Of a DNA stretch of 64,000 bases, positions 48,126 through 56,887 are shown one piece after another. Position 1 is the stretch's first letter. Each line of letters begins with the position of its first letter. The notes under the pieces were generated by a model, which had not been told where the DNA came from, did no database searches, and worked only from the letters and a program-made list of their open reading frames with translations. This stretch comes from Gammaproteobacteria bacterium (GTDB lineage: Bacteria > Pseudomonadota > Gammaproteobacteria > Burkholderiales > Rhodocyclaceae): assembly GCA_018819515.1 (NCBI GenBank), contig JAHJPX010000006.1:1-64000 (forward strand). The letters are read 5' to 3'. A program made the translations under genes and the position numbers.

Positions 48126-48741
48126 GGGACGGGGACGGCGGCGACGCGTCGTATGCGACGGGCGGCCTGACGACGACTTCGATCTTCATCCGACTCTTCA
48201 CCGCCTCGCCGTCGAGCCGCGCCGGAGCGAACGTCGCCTGCCGGAACTGCTCGGTGATCGCCTTTTCCATCGGTTCGGCAACTCCGGACGACTCGACTTC
48301 GATCCGGTCCACCGTGCCGCCTTCGTTGATCCAGAGCGTCAGCCGCAAATTGCCGTCCCCTGGAAGCGTCCGCATCTCGGGCGGATCGAGATCGATTTCC
48401 CGTACCGGTTTTGCGCGCTCGCTGACCTCGCCGGCGGTGAAATAGTACGGGACGGGGAGGCCGAATCCGTCCGCCTCCTCGCCGGTCGGGCTGCTTGTTT
48501 CGTTGTCGGGCCGCCGACCTTGCTCCACTGTCGGTTTGCCGTCTAGCTCGTGTGCGGAGGCGACTGGTGTGGGGGTAATGTCGCTCGCGGACGGCGGACG
48601 GGGAGTGATTGCCAGTTCCACCTGCAGTTGCGCCGGGCCGCGCGTTCGCGACGAGGCATCGTGGAAAAAGCGGCCCGCCGGTAGGGCGAACAAGCCGGTG
48701 TGTATTCCGATGGAGATTGCCAGTGCCCGGATCAGTCTCAT
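48097..48741 (-). CDS. TonB C-terminal-domain protein
   Basis: The 214-residue protein has one N-terminal hydrophobic segment, a Pro/charged spacer, and a C-terminal TonB-like domain (LRLTLWINEGGTVDRIEVESSG, then KAITEQFRQATFAPARLDG). It lacks a long Pro-rich repeat and no ExbB or ExbD is nearby, so it may energise a specific receptor or have another role. It lies just after the pilus operon terminator, which sits in its presumed promoter region. Confidence 0.75.
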   Translation of the reverse strand: MRLIRALAISIGIHTGLFALPAGRFFHDASSRTRGPAQLQVELAITPRPPSASDITPTPVASAHELDGKPTVEQGRRPDNETSSPTGEEADGFGLPVPYYFTAGEVSERAKPVREIDLDPPEMRTLPGDGNLRLTLWINEGGTVDRIEVESSGVAEPMEKAITEQFRQATFAPARLDGEAVKSRMKIEVVVRPPVAYDASPPSPSPSSASAVGN

Positions 48742-48746
48742 GACGC

Positions 48747-48779
48747 AAAAAAAGCCGCACCCGATCGGGTGCGGCTTTT
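48747..48779 (-). terminator. Intrinsic terminator of the minor pilin/PilY1 operon
   Basis: A nearly perfect palindrome around AAGCCGCACCCG/CGGGTGCGGCTT (48750-48763 with 48766-48779) is followed on the minus strand by seven T. It lies 16 bp after the pilY1 stop. Confidence 0.85.
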
Positions 48780-48794
48780 GCCTTCAGTGTCGGA

Positions 48795-51700
48795 TCAGTT
48801 GATCAGTTCGCGCCACATGACTCGTGTTCCGCCTTCTTCACCAGCGGGGTCCGCGACAGAGGTGCCCGAGTCAAGTTCGCCGGCGGCCGTTGTACTCAGC
48901 ACCTTGACCGCTCCGCCGACGGTCCTGATGAAGGAGAAGCCGACGATGGGCGATGCGTAGTAGGTAGCGACTACCGTATCGGTTTTGTTGTCGGCCGCCG
49001 AACCTGTCCGGTAATTGAACTGGTACAGGTATCCGGAGCCGCCAGGCTCACACGCCGTGGCGGACGGTGCAACAGTTGCGACCAGCAATACGCCAGCATA
49101 CAACTGGGCTTTGAGATTCACCAGTTCGCCGGAAGGCAGATCGATATACCAGCCCGCCGTGGCATTCCAGTCGACCGAGTTGTTTGTCATGGTTCTCGAA
49201 CCCGACATGGTTTGCTGAACCAGATCCGCCTTGGTGACCGCGGCGGCGGTGGGGCCGCCGTCCTTGATGGCGAATATGCTTTGCTGCCCCACGTTCTCGA
49301 GATCGGACTGTCCGAGATAGCGTCCGGTGCCGAAGAACAGGACGGTATTCCCATTGACAGTGCTGATGGCTGGCGCGCTCATGATCGGCTGGCCGAGATC
49401 GGCAATCTTGTAGGCTGTGCCCGTGTCGAGGTCGAAGCCCCAGAGATTGCCTAGCAGGTCGCCGCCGTATACTCGGTGCGTGGTGTTATCGACGTTCCCG
49501 TTGGTAACGTGGTTGTTGATGGTAGCGAGTCCGCTGGGGTTGCTGGTCGAGCCAGCGCCCGTGCTGATCGTGTCGAGCAACGTGCCATCCGAGGCTTTCA
49601 GGACAAATAGCCGGCCTACGCCATCCGAGGTCGGATAGTCGCCGGCGTTAGGCACGTTCGGCACATTGTTGTGGCCGGACGGCACTAGCACCACCCATTC
49701 GTCGTCGCTGGCCCGCTTGGTGGTTATTGGCAGGCCGTAGGTAAGGCCCAGGTTGACTTCGTCGTCGGCGGTGAAGTTCCACAGCACCTTCGGATAAGTC
49801 CCATCGGTGCCGGAAACGTCGAGCGCATAAATTCCCCGCCCGCCCTTGCCGAGCGATCCGATCAACATGGTCTTCCAACTGCTGCCGTCGGAAAAATCGC
49901 CGTATGAGAGGGGACCGTCCAGGTAGTAGCGATGGGTCGTCGGGTACTTGGTATCGGCAAGGTGGTAGAGGTCCTTCATCACGATGGGCGGAACATAGGC
50001 CCATAGCTCGGCTCCGCTTGTTCCGCCGAAGGCGTGCAGCATGCCGTCGTTGGCCTGAGCATAGAGCCTGGGCGCACGGACGGCGGTCTTGAACGCCGCA
50101 TAGCCAGAGTCCGCATAACTGAAGTCGGGCTGGCCGACGTAGATCGGTTGAGCATGGACGAAATCGCCGAGCACGTTGTCGCGGTCGCGGTACAGACGAC
50201 GATAGGTGGGACATGCAGTTTGCCACGCCGCGTCGCGGTCCTGGTCTTCGTAGCGGTTGTGGCCGCGCAGGAAGTCGAGCAGCATTGCACCGGTCGCGGC
50301 GGTCTGGTCGGCCACCGACCAGTCTGCGTATTGGGAAAGACTGATGTTATTGAAATACCCCTGTTCCGTTGCGTCCAACTCGGCCCAGGTGAAGGGTTTG
50401 AGTGTCGTCGCGCCGGTGTAGATCGTGCGGGAGTCCGTATCACCGCAGGTGCCGGTGACCAAGTCGTTCAACAGCGGTTGCGCCGCCCAGCTCTCGGATG
50501 TGGCGACCTCGCCGGTGGTTCCGTCGATGCTGTAGGCCTTGATGTCGCCATCCCACTTGACGGTCCGGTAGCTGGCGAGGAAGGCGTAGTTGTCGCCGGT
50601 CGTCAGTTGCAGGTTGCTTGCCGCGGCCGAAGCGCCAGCCCCCCGTTGGACGTCCATCTCAGACAGTGCCTTCTCCAGACCCTTGGTCAGGCTGCGCGGG
50701 CTGTCGGCACGGAAGTAGGTGCCGCGCCCGTTGACCGCGGCGTGCCAGAGGTCGTCGATGCGTTCGTCCCCAGAGTTCGCGATCGGGTCCGGCCAAGTCA
50801 TGGCACTATTCTTGATATCGTAGTAGTCGCCGGAGGTGCTGGTCTTGTACCCATCCTGGTAGGCGAGCGTACCGTCGACACCGAGACCGATGGTAAACGT
50901 GGTCATGTGCTGCCAGTCGGCCACGTCGTCAACCTTCTTGTCGGTACCGCCGACGGGCACGTTGTCCGTGCAGAAGTTGCGCGTACAGGAACCGTCCGCC
51001 GCTTCCGGTCGCAAGTCGGTGTGGTAGTAGTAGTAGGCGATGTCCGCCAACGTGTTGCCGACCTGGCGGGTTTCGCATGCCGGAAGCGTGGCCAGCGTCG
51101 TTACGCCGTCCACCGTGCAGGTTCCGCTATCGTCGCAGACCGGAGTGACCGATGCCGTCGTGCAACTGCCCGACGGGGCACCGTCCATGTCGCCGATCCA
51201 GCTCGATCCGTCGATCTTGACTGCCGAATAATCCGGTGCGGTGTCGCATACGTCATCGCATTGATAAACCCACCTACGGTGAGAATAAACCCAACCACAT
51301 ACTTCGCGGCAGTTGATGTTCTGGGTCGTCTCGGTGTTCGTGTTCCAGTAGCCGTCGGTCGACAGAATCGTGTAATTGCGCTGGCAGGAGTACTGCATTG
51401 GATCGGTGCCGATCACTCCGGAATACAACCTTCCGGCCTTGCTCAGGGCGCCGCGCAAGGGCGTGTAGCTGTTGCCACTGGCGTTAAAAAGACGGCTATA
51501 GAACGTTCCCTTGTGAGTACTGTCGAAATCGTTGATTGCAAGATAGCCATTGCCGTCGGTGGTTCCAGAATCGCTGATGGTGGTGAAGCCCACCCGGGCG
51601 TGGAAGTAGTTCTTGTCCAGCGGATCGGCATCGTCGGGCGTACCACGCACATCCTTGAATGCCAGACTCATGGCGGTCTTCATCATCTGCTGGCGGGTGC

Positions 51701-52541
51701 TGTACCACGCGTACCAGTTGGCAAAGTTCTCCATTTCTTCGGCATAGGTGCAGGTGGCGCCCGCACAATCGGTGCGGGTCGCGGCCTTGGCGGGAAAGGT
51801 CGTCGTCGGCTTGATATCGACCCGCGTCCAGTTCGAGTACTTGACGTACGGATGGGAACTGTCCTTTCGGTCCTGACAGGTTCCAGTGCCCCAGGGGCTT
51901 CCGCCCGAAGTGCACCACTCGACGGTGGCGGTGTAGTACAGCGGGGCGCCAAAGGTCGTACTGACGTACTGGTGGGAAGCGTCTGGATAGGTGTAATTAT
52001 TGCTGCCGTCGATTGCGCTTTGGCAATCGTAGAGCGAGTAGGGCCATGACGTATAACGGCGGCACCATACGCGTTCCGGATATTGGGTGGTCAGGTTCCG
52101 GGTGCTGCCGCTCAGAACGTTGTATCCGTCGACCGGGACGTTTGTCCAACTGCCGCTCGACGCCAGCCAGCCGTTCCAACCGGCCTTGGTGGCGCCGGAA
52201 GCTTCTACGGGGGGGGAATAGGTGACGGTCGGGTCGTAGTAGATGCCGTTGAAGCCGGCTGTGTAGTAAGGGGGGTCGCCCTCTTCGCAGTCTTGCCGAG
52301 ACGTGTCCCTTTTGCAGTAGCTGTCGTCGACGTAATCCGGCATATAACGCCATGTCATACTGCCGGAATTGTCAAAAATGAAGAAGATGTTCGGCAGCAC
52401 GGTCACCGACGTCGTGTTGGTCAGCGGCATGTCGGCGAGGTCAGTGGCTGCCATGCCGGCCAGGGGGGTCGTCAGCAACAACGCGATTCCGGCGGCCAGC
52501 AAGGGGTGGCGGGAACGGAGTGGAAGGTCTTGGGTTTTCAC
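48795..52541 (-). CDS. pilY1: Type IV pilus tip-associated protein PilY1
   Basis: PilY1 sits at or near the pilus tip and affects pilus dynamics and adhesion. The 1248-residue protein has a signal peptide (LLAAGIALLLTTPLAGMAA), an N-terminal von Willebrand A-like region with the metal site FIFDNSGSM, many Cys residues, and a C-terminal PilY1 beta-propeller (YAQANDGMLHAFGGTSGAELWAY, then GGDLLGNLWGFDL). I chose GTG 52541, which has a perfect AAGGAGG site; upstream in-frame sequence is unlike a signal peptide. Confidence 0.92.
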   Translation of the reverse strand: MKTQDLPLRSRHPLLAAGIALLLTTPLAGMAATDLADMPLTNTTSVTVLPNIFFIFDNSGSMTWRYMPDYVDDSYCKRDTSRQDCEEGDPPYYTAGFNGIYYDPTVTYSPPVEASGATKAGWNGWLASSGSWTNVPVDGYNVLSGSTRNLTTQYPERVWCRRYTSWPYSLYDCQSAIDGSNNYTYPDASHQYVSTTFGAPLYYTATVEWCTSGGSPWGTGTCQDRKDSSHPYVKYSNWTRVDIKPTTTFPAKAATRTDCAGATCTYAEEMENFANWYAWYSTRQQMMKTAMSLAFKDVRGTPDDADPLDKNYFHARVGFTTISDSGTTDGNGYLAINDFDSTHKGTFYSRLFNASGNSYTPLRGALSKAGRLYSGVIGTDPMQYSCQRNYTILSTDGYWNTNTETTQNINCREVCGWVYSHRRWVYQCDDVCDTAPDYSAVKIDGSSWIGDMDGAPSGSCTTASVTPVCDDSGTCTVDGVTTLATLPACETRQVGNTLADIAYYYYHTDLRPEAADGSCTRNFCTDNVPVGGTDKKVDDVADWQHMTTFTIGLGVDGTLAYQDGYKTSTSGDYYDIKNSAMTWPDPIANSGDERIDDLWHAAVNGRGTYFRADSPRSLTKGLEKALSEMDVQRGAGASAAASNLQLTTGDNYAFLASYRTVKWDGDIKAYSIDGTTGEVATSESWAAQPLLNDLVTGTCGDTDSRTIYTGATTLKPFTWAELDATEQGYFNNISLSQYADWSVADQTAATGAMLLDFLRGHNRYEDQDRDAAWQTACPTYRRLYRDRDNVLGDFVHAQPIYVGQPDFSYADSGYAAFKTAVRAPRLYAQANDGMLHAFGGTSGAELWAYVPPIVMKDLYHLADTKYPTTHRYYLDGPLSYGDFSDGSSWKTMLIGSLGKGGRGIYALDVSGTDGTYPKVLWNFTADDEVNLGLTYGLPITTKRASDDEWVVLVPSGHNNVPNVPNAGDYPTSDGVGRLFVLKASDGTLLDTISTGAGSTSNPSGLATINNHVTNGNVDNTTHRVYGGDLLGNLWGFDLDTGTAYKIADLGQPIMSAPAISTVNGNTVLFFGTGRYLGQSDLENVGQQSIFAIKDGGPTAAAVTKADLVQQTMSGSRTMTNNSVDWNATAGWYIDLPSGELVNLKAQLYAGVLLVATVAPSATACEPGGSGYLYQFNYRTGSAADNKTDTVVATYYASPIVGFSFIRTVGGAVKVLSTTAAGELDSGTSVADPAGEEGGTRVMWRELIN

Positions 52542-52588
52542 GTTGTCCTCCTTCGGCGAAACGCCGGGACGAAAAGTCGGAAAGGAAC

Positions 52589-53254
52589 TCATGTGGATGT
52601 GGATACGGCAAGGAATACCTGTACAAAGCTCGCGTTGTTGCGTGGGCCGGATGCGCGTATCGTGACGCGGTAGATTCCTGCTCTGTTGATCGTCGGATCG
52701 AGCGAGGAAAGACCGGAAGCGGACGAGCCGTACCCGCTTTCGTCAGTAGCGGCCAAAGCTCCGGTGGTGGTATCGCAGGTGGCCGGATCGAGGGTGCTGG
52801 TTCCGGAATCGCACATGCGCTCGATGATATAGCAGACCACATTGTCGGCCGCGTCCTTGCTCGCGCATACAGGTGTTACGGATCCGGCCAGTGTCGAGCC
52901 ATCGTATTCCTGCCACTGCACATTGTCGGTATCGACGGTGGTCGCGTTTCCGGTGAGATCGATGCTGCTGATGGTCGCGAGGTAGCCGTCGCTGGCGTGG
53001 TTGCTTTCCAGATTGGTTGTTGTCTGGGCGACCAGCCAAGCCAGCGCGGTCTCGGCGCGCGCGTCGGCACCTTCCCGAGCACTTTGCCGGAACGCCAGGT
53101 TGCTCGCGATCATGGTATTGGTGTCGACGGAGCGGATCAGGGCGACGCCGGCCAGGGACATGGCGACCAGGACGATGAGAGCAACCAGCAGCGCCAGGCC
53201 GCCCTGATGGCGGAAGGTCGGATTCTTTATGTGGTGAAGTTTTAATCGTGCCAT
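52589..53254 (-). CDS. pilX: Minor pilin PilX
   Basis: The 221-residue protein starts with a basic leader and a hydrophobic helix GGLALLVALIVLVAMSLAGVA, as in PilX proteins, which lack the usual strict prepilin site yet join the minor pilin complex. Its C-terminal part has several Cys residues. It is between pilW and pilY1. Confidence 0.85.
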   Translation of the reverse strand: MARLKLHHIKNPTFRHQGGLALLVALIVLVAMSLAGVALIRSVDTNTMIASNLAFRQSAREGADARAETALAWLVAQTTTNLESNHASDGYLATISSIDLTGNATTVDTDNVQWQEYDGSTLAGSVTPVCASKDAADNVVCYIIERMCDSGTSTLDPATCDTTTGALAATDESGYGSSASGLSSLDPTINRAGIYRVTIRASGPRNNASFVQVFLAVSTST

Positions 53255-53263
53255 AACCGTTCC

Positions 53264-54400
53264 CTACAGATTCGCCCAGATGACGTTGCGCAGCGGTATC
53301 ACCGCTTCGAAGACCTTGTAGCGGTAGCACTGCCAATCGACCGGATAAGCCGCGTAGTTGAAGGTAGCCCAGGAAGACCAGTTGTCGGCCATGGTGGTCG
53401 TCGTCGCGTCACAGGTCGCGCCATCGGGTTTTTCGTATTCGCCGCTACGCGCGAGGATTGAAACGCGTACTGCCTTGATGCGCCGGACATTGGCGATGGT
53501 GGGGGTTGCCCAGGCGCCGGTTGCGGGCACCCACTGGATCGGGGGGCTCACCGTGGTGTCCTCGACGCCGTACTCGGCCTGGAGATCGACGATGCCAGGG
53601 GCGACCTCGACGGTACGCGTGGTGCCCGGCGTTGCCGGATCGGGCTCGGTGACCTCAAGCTTCTCAGCGTTGATCTGGTAACTCAGGTTATACAGTCCGG
53701 GGAAACACTGCACGTCGGCATCCCCGGCGCTATATGCGGGCCAGCCATGCGCCGTCTGATAGCTCACTGGCGGATTGTGGAGCTGGTTGGCCGCCGCGGG
53801 ATCGGCCGTCAGTGTATTGGTTGCCTTGTTCAGCGAGGTGATCGAGAGCAGTGTGCAGTTGTCGGTGCTGCCGATGATGGCCGCCATGGGCGGGGCGGAC
53901 GCATCGCAGCTTCCCGCTCCGTCCTCGACACAACAGCCGCGCGTGCTGACCACTGTCAAATTCGTTGCCCCGGTTAGCATATTTCCGCTGAGAACGGTCG
54001 AGGAAAAGCGGGTCTCGTTTGCCGGGTCGTCGTAATACTGAATGCCGATACTGTCGGAACCGCCACCACCGTCGGTAATACTGACCGCAGTGAGCAGCGA
54101 GACGCCGTTGTTGGGGAGCGGTCCGCTGGTGCCGACATCATAGGTGAATAGGTTGGTGCAGGTATCGAACTGGCTGGATCCCTGCTGTAGCCCCCAGCCG
54201 GCCATTCTGACGTCCCGCTCAAGCATGAACAGCCCGATTGCCCCATTGCCCTGGGCGTCGGCGGAGCCCGTGGTAGCGCGTTTTTGCCGCTCGGACACGG
54301 CAAATACCTGAAAGATGATCACTGTGGCGATCATGCCGATGACCAGTCCGACCAGGATTTCGATCAGGGAAAAGCCGAGATGTTTGCGCATGCCGGTCAT
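53264..54400 (-). CDS. pilW: Minor pilin PilW
   Basis: The 378-residue protein has a prepilin leader with the cleavage/methylation site G-FSLIEILVGLVIGM and a long pilin helix. The rest is a PilW-type globular domain rich in Thr and Gly. ATG 54400 or the internal ATG at 54391 could be the start. It lies 13 bp after pilV in the same operon. Confidence 0.88.
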   Translation of the reverse strand: MTGMRKHLGFSLIEILVGLVIGMIATVIIFQVFAVSERQKRATTGSADAQGNGAIGLFMLERDVRMAGWGLQQGSSQFDTCTNLFTYDVGTSGPLPNNGVSLLTAVSITDGGGGSDSIGIQYYDDPANETRFSSTVLSGNMLTGATNLTVVSTRGCCVEDGAGSCDASAPPMAAIIGSTDNCTLLSITSLNKATNTLTADPAAANQLHNPPVSYQTAHGWPAYSAGDADVQCFPGLYNLSYQINAEKLEVTEPDPATPGTTRTVEVAPGIVDLQAEYGVEDTTVSPPIQWVPATGAWATPTIANVRRIKAVRVSILARSGEYEKPDGATCDATTTTMADNWSSWATFNYAAYPVDWQCYRYKVFEAVIPLRNVIWANL

Positions 54401-54413
54401 GGCCGATTTCCTG

Positions 54414-54815
54414 TCAGTTCTTGCTTACCATGCCAGTGGCTTGGTAGCTGTTGGTTGCCGTATCACCGGGGGCGACCCAGGAGACCGTCACCGTCACGAC
54501 GTTGCCCGCCACGACGGTAGTTCGTGTGCCGTCGGGCAGAATGTCCGAAATATCCGTGTCGGTTTCGTTGTAGCCGGCCAGATGGGACTGGTCTAGCCAT
54601 GTCGCGGCGATTCGCTGCGTTGCCACCTGTGCGGCGTCCACGCGGAACTTGGCCTGCGTCGTCGATTTCGTGGCGTTGGCTTGCAAGCCTATCAGGCCGA
54701 GGATGCCGAGCGAGAAGATGACGATGGCGATCAGTGCTTCGAGCAGTGCGACGCCGCCCTGGTGGCGTGCCGCCACGACTGACTTTTGGTGTGAGCGATG
54801 ACGAATATTCAGCAT
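54414..54815 (-). CDS. pilV: Minor pilin PilV
   Basis: The 133-residue protein has the PilV-type hydrophobic segment GGVALLEALIAIVIFSLGIL and the TKSTTQAKFR block. Residues about 10-18 before the helix (KSVVAARH) come from a dispersed-motif copy with two mismatches. It overlaps the fimT-like gene by 7 bp. Confidence 0.85.
   Translation of the reverse strand: MLNIRHRSHQKSVVAARHQGGVALLEALIAIVIFSLGILGLIGLQANATKSTTQAKFRVDAAQVATQRIAATWLDQSHLAGYNETDTDISDILPDGTRTTVVAGNVVTVTVSWVAPGDTATNSYQATGMVSKN
54764..54787 (-). repeat. Dispersed 24-bp motif inside pilV
   Basis: The copy has two mismatches to the consensus and is in minus orientation, read as KSVVAARH, the same frame as in queG. Confidence 0.75.
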
Positions 54816-55354
54816 GACCGAGGATCTCCCGTATCACTGACGTTGGGGTCGCACATGCGTATTTCGCCGCCCGCCGAAATGGTGACGCGCAGGTCGCGGC
54901 TGTCGGCAGCCGAGAGGCCGGCGCTGTCGACGTCGATTTGGGTCATGTCGCTCCCGCTGGCATTGGCCGTTCTGCGGCCCAGGCCGGAAAATGTGACCGT
55001 CGTGGCTCCCGCTGGTGAGGCAGTAAGGATGGCATTGGCGGAGCCTTCGCCGTCTGGTTTCGTTTGAACGATGGCTCCAGTGCGGACAACCGAGACTTGC
55101 CAGCCGGTGCCGCCTGTGGCTCCGGGATTGAGGAGCGTAAATTCGACGGGCGTGGTCGAACGTACTGCCTCCATGCGGGCAGTCTGAAGCCCGTTTACAA
55201 CGTTTTCAGCGGCGGTGCGGATCTGGCTGTTTTGAATCCAGTCGGTGATAACCGGCAGGCCGAAGGAGGCCGCGATCATCATGATCACAATCGCGATTAC
55301 CAGCTCGATGAGGGTGAAGCCGGAGCTTCCCCATTTTTGTGCCTTGGTCAGCAC
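54809..55354 (-). CDS. fimT: Minor pilin of the FimT/GspH type
   Basis: The 181-residue protein has a type III-like prepilin signal G-FTLIELVIAIVIMMIAAS and a GspH/FimT domain with NVVNGLQTARMEAVRS. The GTG at 55354, preceded by AAGGAT, is more likely than the upstream ATG at 55399 inside pilE. It overlaps pilE by 7 bp. Confidence 0.87.
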   Translation of the reverse strand: MLTKAQKWGSSGFTLIELVIAIVIMMIAASFGLPVITDWIQNSQIRTAAENVVNGLQTARMEAVRSTTPVEFTLLNPGATGGTGWQVSVVRTGAIVQTKPDGEGSANAILTASPAGATTVTFSGLGRRTANASGSDMTQIDVDSAGLSAADSRDLRVTISAGGEIRMCDPNVSDTGDPRSC

Positions 55355-55815
55355 GATCCTTCCCTTCCCCTGATCCAGCACGTGGCGTTGGCTGTCCATC
55401 CGCTACCTGCAGATGTGGTGGCCTTGGCGTTTGCCTGATCGATCGTGAAGGTGAATCCCGACATGGTCCCTGACCCGACGGCTTCAAGGACGTAAGTCGT
55501 GGCGCCCGCCGCCGCGCAGTCAAAGGTGAAGGATTGGGCAGACGTTGTATCGGAGGTGCATTCAGGAGCTCCGACATACGTGTGGTTATTGTCGAAGAAC
55601 AGTTCCATACGGGCACGTTTGTTGGCAAGAATCCCCGTGGCCTCGGTTATTCTGCTTCGTATCACATAGTCGCCGTACAACGGCAGCGCAATCGAGGCCA
55701 GGATCGATATGATAACGATGGCGACCATGAGCTCGATTAGGGTAAATCCTGCCATCCGGGGCAGCTTGAATCGGTTGGCAGTGGCCGGATTGCTGGAATG
55801 GGCAGTCGTGTTCAT
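55348..55815 (-). CDS. pilE: Type IV pilin PilE-like protein
   Basis: The 155-residue protein has a prepilin leader and the cleavage site G-FTLIELMVAIVIISILASIA, followed by the PilE-like stretch ALPLYGDYVIRSRITEA and a C-terminal Cys pair. It is the first gene of the operon; ATG 55815 follows AAGGAG. The order pilE-fimT-pilV-pilW-pilX-pilY1 puts it first, whereas in Pseudomonas pilE is last. Whether it is a minor or a major pilin cannot be told. Confidence 0.87.
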   Translation of the reverse strand: MNTTAHSSNPATANRFKLPRMAGFTLIELMVAIVIISILASIALPLYGDYVIRSRITEATGILANKRARMELFFDNNHTYVGAPECTSDTTSAQSFTFDCAAAGATTYVLEAVGSGTMSGFTFTIDQANAKATTSAGSGWTANATCWIRGREGSC

Positions 55816-55948
55816 GGCGGAGGTCTCCTTCTGGATTGGTAGGATAGGGAACGTCATATGCGGTCAGCAAGCCTTGACGGATAAACGGCGGGTTGGCGGC
55901 GACTAGCGGGCGGCGTGGGTCGGATGCGCATCTTGCGGCCGCTGCGTC

Positions 55949-55954
55949 TATAAT
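55949..55954 (+). promoter_or_regulatory. Probable -10 box of the tRNA-Thr gene
   Basis: A perfect TATAAT lies 15 bp before the tRNA 5' end. No convincing -35 box is found at standard spacing. Confidence 0.45.
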
Positions 55955-55969
55955 GCGCCGCCTTGAGTT

Positions 55970-56045
55970 GCCGCTTTAGCTCAGTTGGTAGAGCAACCGC
56001 TTCGTAAGCGGTAGGTCGTCTGTTCGAGTCAGACAAGCGGCACCA
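55970..56045 (+). tRNA. tRNA-Thr (anticodon CGT)
   Basis: The 76-nt sequence folds as a cloverleaf: acceptor GCCGCTT (55970-55976) with AAGCGGC (56035-56041), the D-loop TAGCTCAGTTGGTAGAGC, anticodon stem ACCGC/GCGGT with loop TTCGTAA, T-loop GTTCGAGTC, and encoded CCA at 56043-56045. The anticodon CGT at 56003-56005 reads ACG threonine codons. Confidence 0.96.
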
Positions 56046-56055
56046 GTTTTTTCGT

Positions 56056-56081
56056 AAAGGCTTGCCTGGCAAGCCTTTTTT
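56056..56081 (+). terminator. Intrinsic terminator of the tRNA-Thr gene
   Basis: A 9-bp stem (AAAGGCTTG with CAAGCCTTT) and CCTGG loop are followed by further T residues. It begins 10 nt after the tRNA CCA end. Confidence 0.85.
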
Positions 56082-56096
56082 GCTTCCGGGGGTGTT

Positions 56097-56864
56097 ATGC
56101 GGATCGAGGACGGCGTCTTTCTGGTGACCGGGGGCGCGTCCGGCCTCGGGGCTGGAACGGCAAGGTTGCTGGCCGGGCGGGGCGGGCGCGTGGTGATCGC
56201 GGATCTGAACGCCAGGGCAGGCAACGCTTTGGCGGTGGAACTGGGGCCCCGGACAAGGTTCGTGGAAACCGACGTCACCAGCGAGGCGTCGGTTCGCGCG
56301 GCGATAGACTTCGCCGTTGCCGCCTTCGGCCACCTGCGCGGGCTTATCAATTGCGCTGGCATCGTGCATGGCGAGAAGGTGCTTGGCAAGGAGGGCCCGC
56401 ACTCGCTGGACGCGTTCAAGCGTGTCATCGACATCAACCTGGTCGGGACGTTCAACGTGATCCGTCTGGCCGCCGCGGCAATAAGTCAGTCGTCGCAGGA
56501 CGCCGATGGCGAACGGGGAGTCATCGTCAATACGGCTTCGGTGGCGGCATTCGAAGGCCAGTTGGGCCAGGCGGCGTATGCCGCCTCGAAGGGCGGTATC
56601 GTCGCGATGACCTTGCCGATTGCCCGCGAACTGGCGCGTTCGGGTATACGCGTGATGACCGTGGCGCCGGGCATCATGGAGACGCCGATGTTGCTGGGCA
56701 TGCCGGCCGAGGTGCAGGATGCCTTGGGCAAGATGGTTCCATTCCCCTCGCGGCTGGGCAAGCCGGAGGAGTTTGCCTCGCTGGTCGCGCACATCGTCGA
56801 GAATCCCTATCTGAATGGCGAGGTTGTCCGTCTCGATGGCGCAATCCGCATGCAGCCGCGTTAG
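56097..56864 (+). CDS. Short-chain dehydrogenase, probable 3-hydroxyacyl-CoA dehydrogenase type
   Basis: The 255-residue protein has the NAD-binding TGGASGLG, INCAGI, the catalytic Ser region VNTASVAAFEG, and YAASK. The AAFEGQLGQAAYAASKGGIV segment and the length fit the HSD17B10-like 3-hydroxyacyl-CoA dehydrogenase subgroup of SDR enzymes, which oxidise short or branched hydroxyacyl-CoA. Substrate is not certain. It starts right after the tRNA terminator and 23 bp before ccoI. Confidence 0.8.
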   Translation: MRIEDGVFLVTGGASGLGAGTARLLAGRGGRVVIADLNARAGNALAVELGPRTRFVETDVTSEASVRAAIDFAVAAFGHLRGLINCAGIVHGEKVLGKEGPHSLDAFKRVIDINLVGTFNVIRLAAAAISQSSQDADGERGVIVNTASVAAFEGQLGQAAYAASKGGIVAMTLPIARELARSGIRVMTVAPGIMETPMLLGMPAEVQDALGKMVPFPSRLGKPEEFASLVAHIVENPYLNGEVVRLDGAIRMQPR

Positions 56865-56887
56865 GCTGGGCTGAACGGGAAGATGCC

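Noticed and set aside
50034..52049. 671-codon plus-strand ORF opposite pilY1
   Set aside because: It is antisense to a well-supported PilY1 gene and has no family features.
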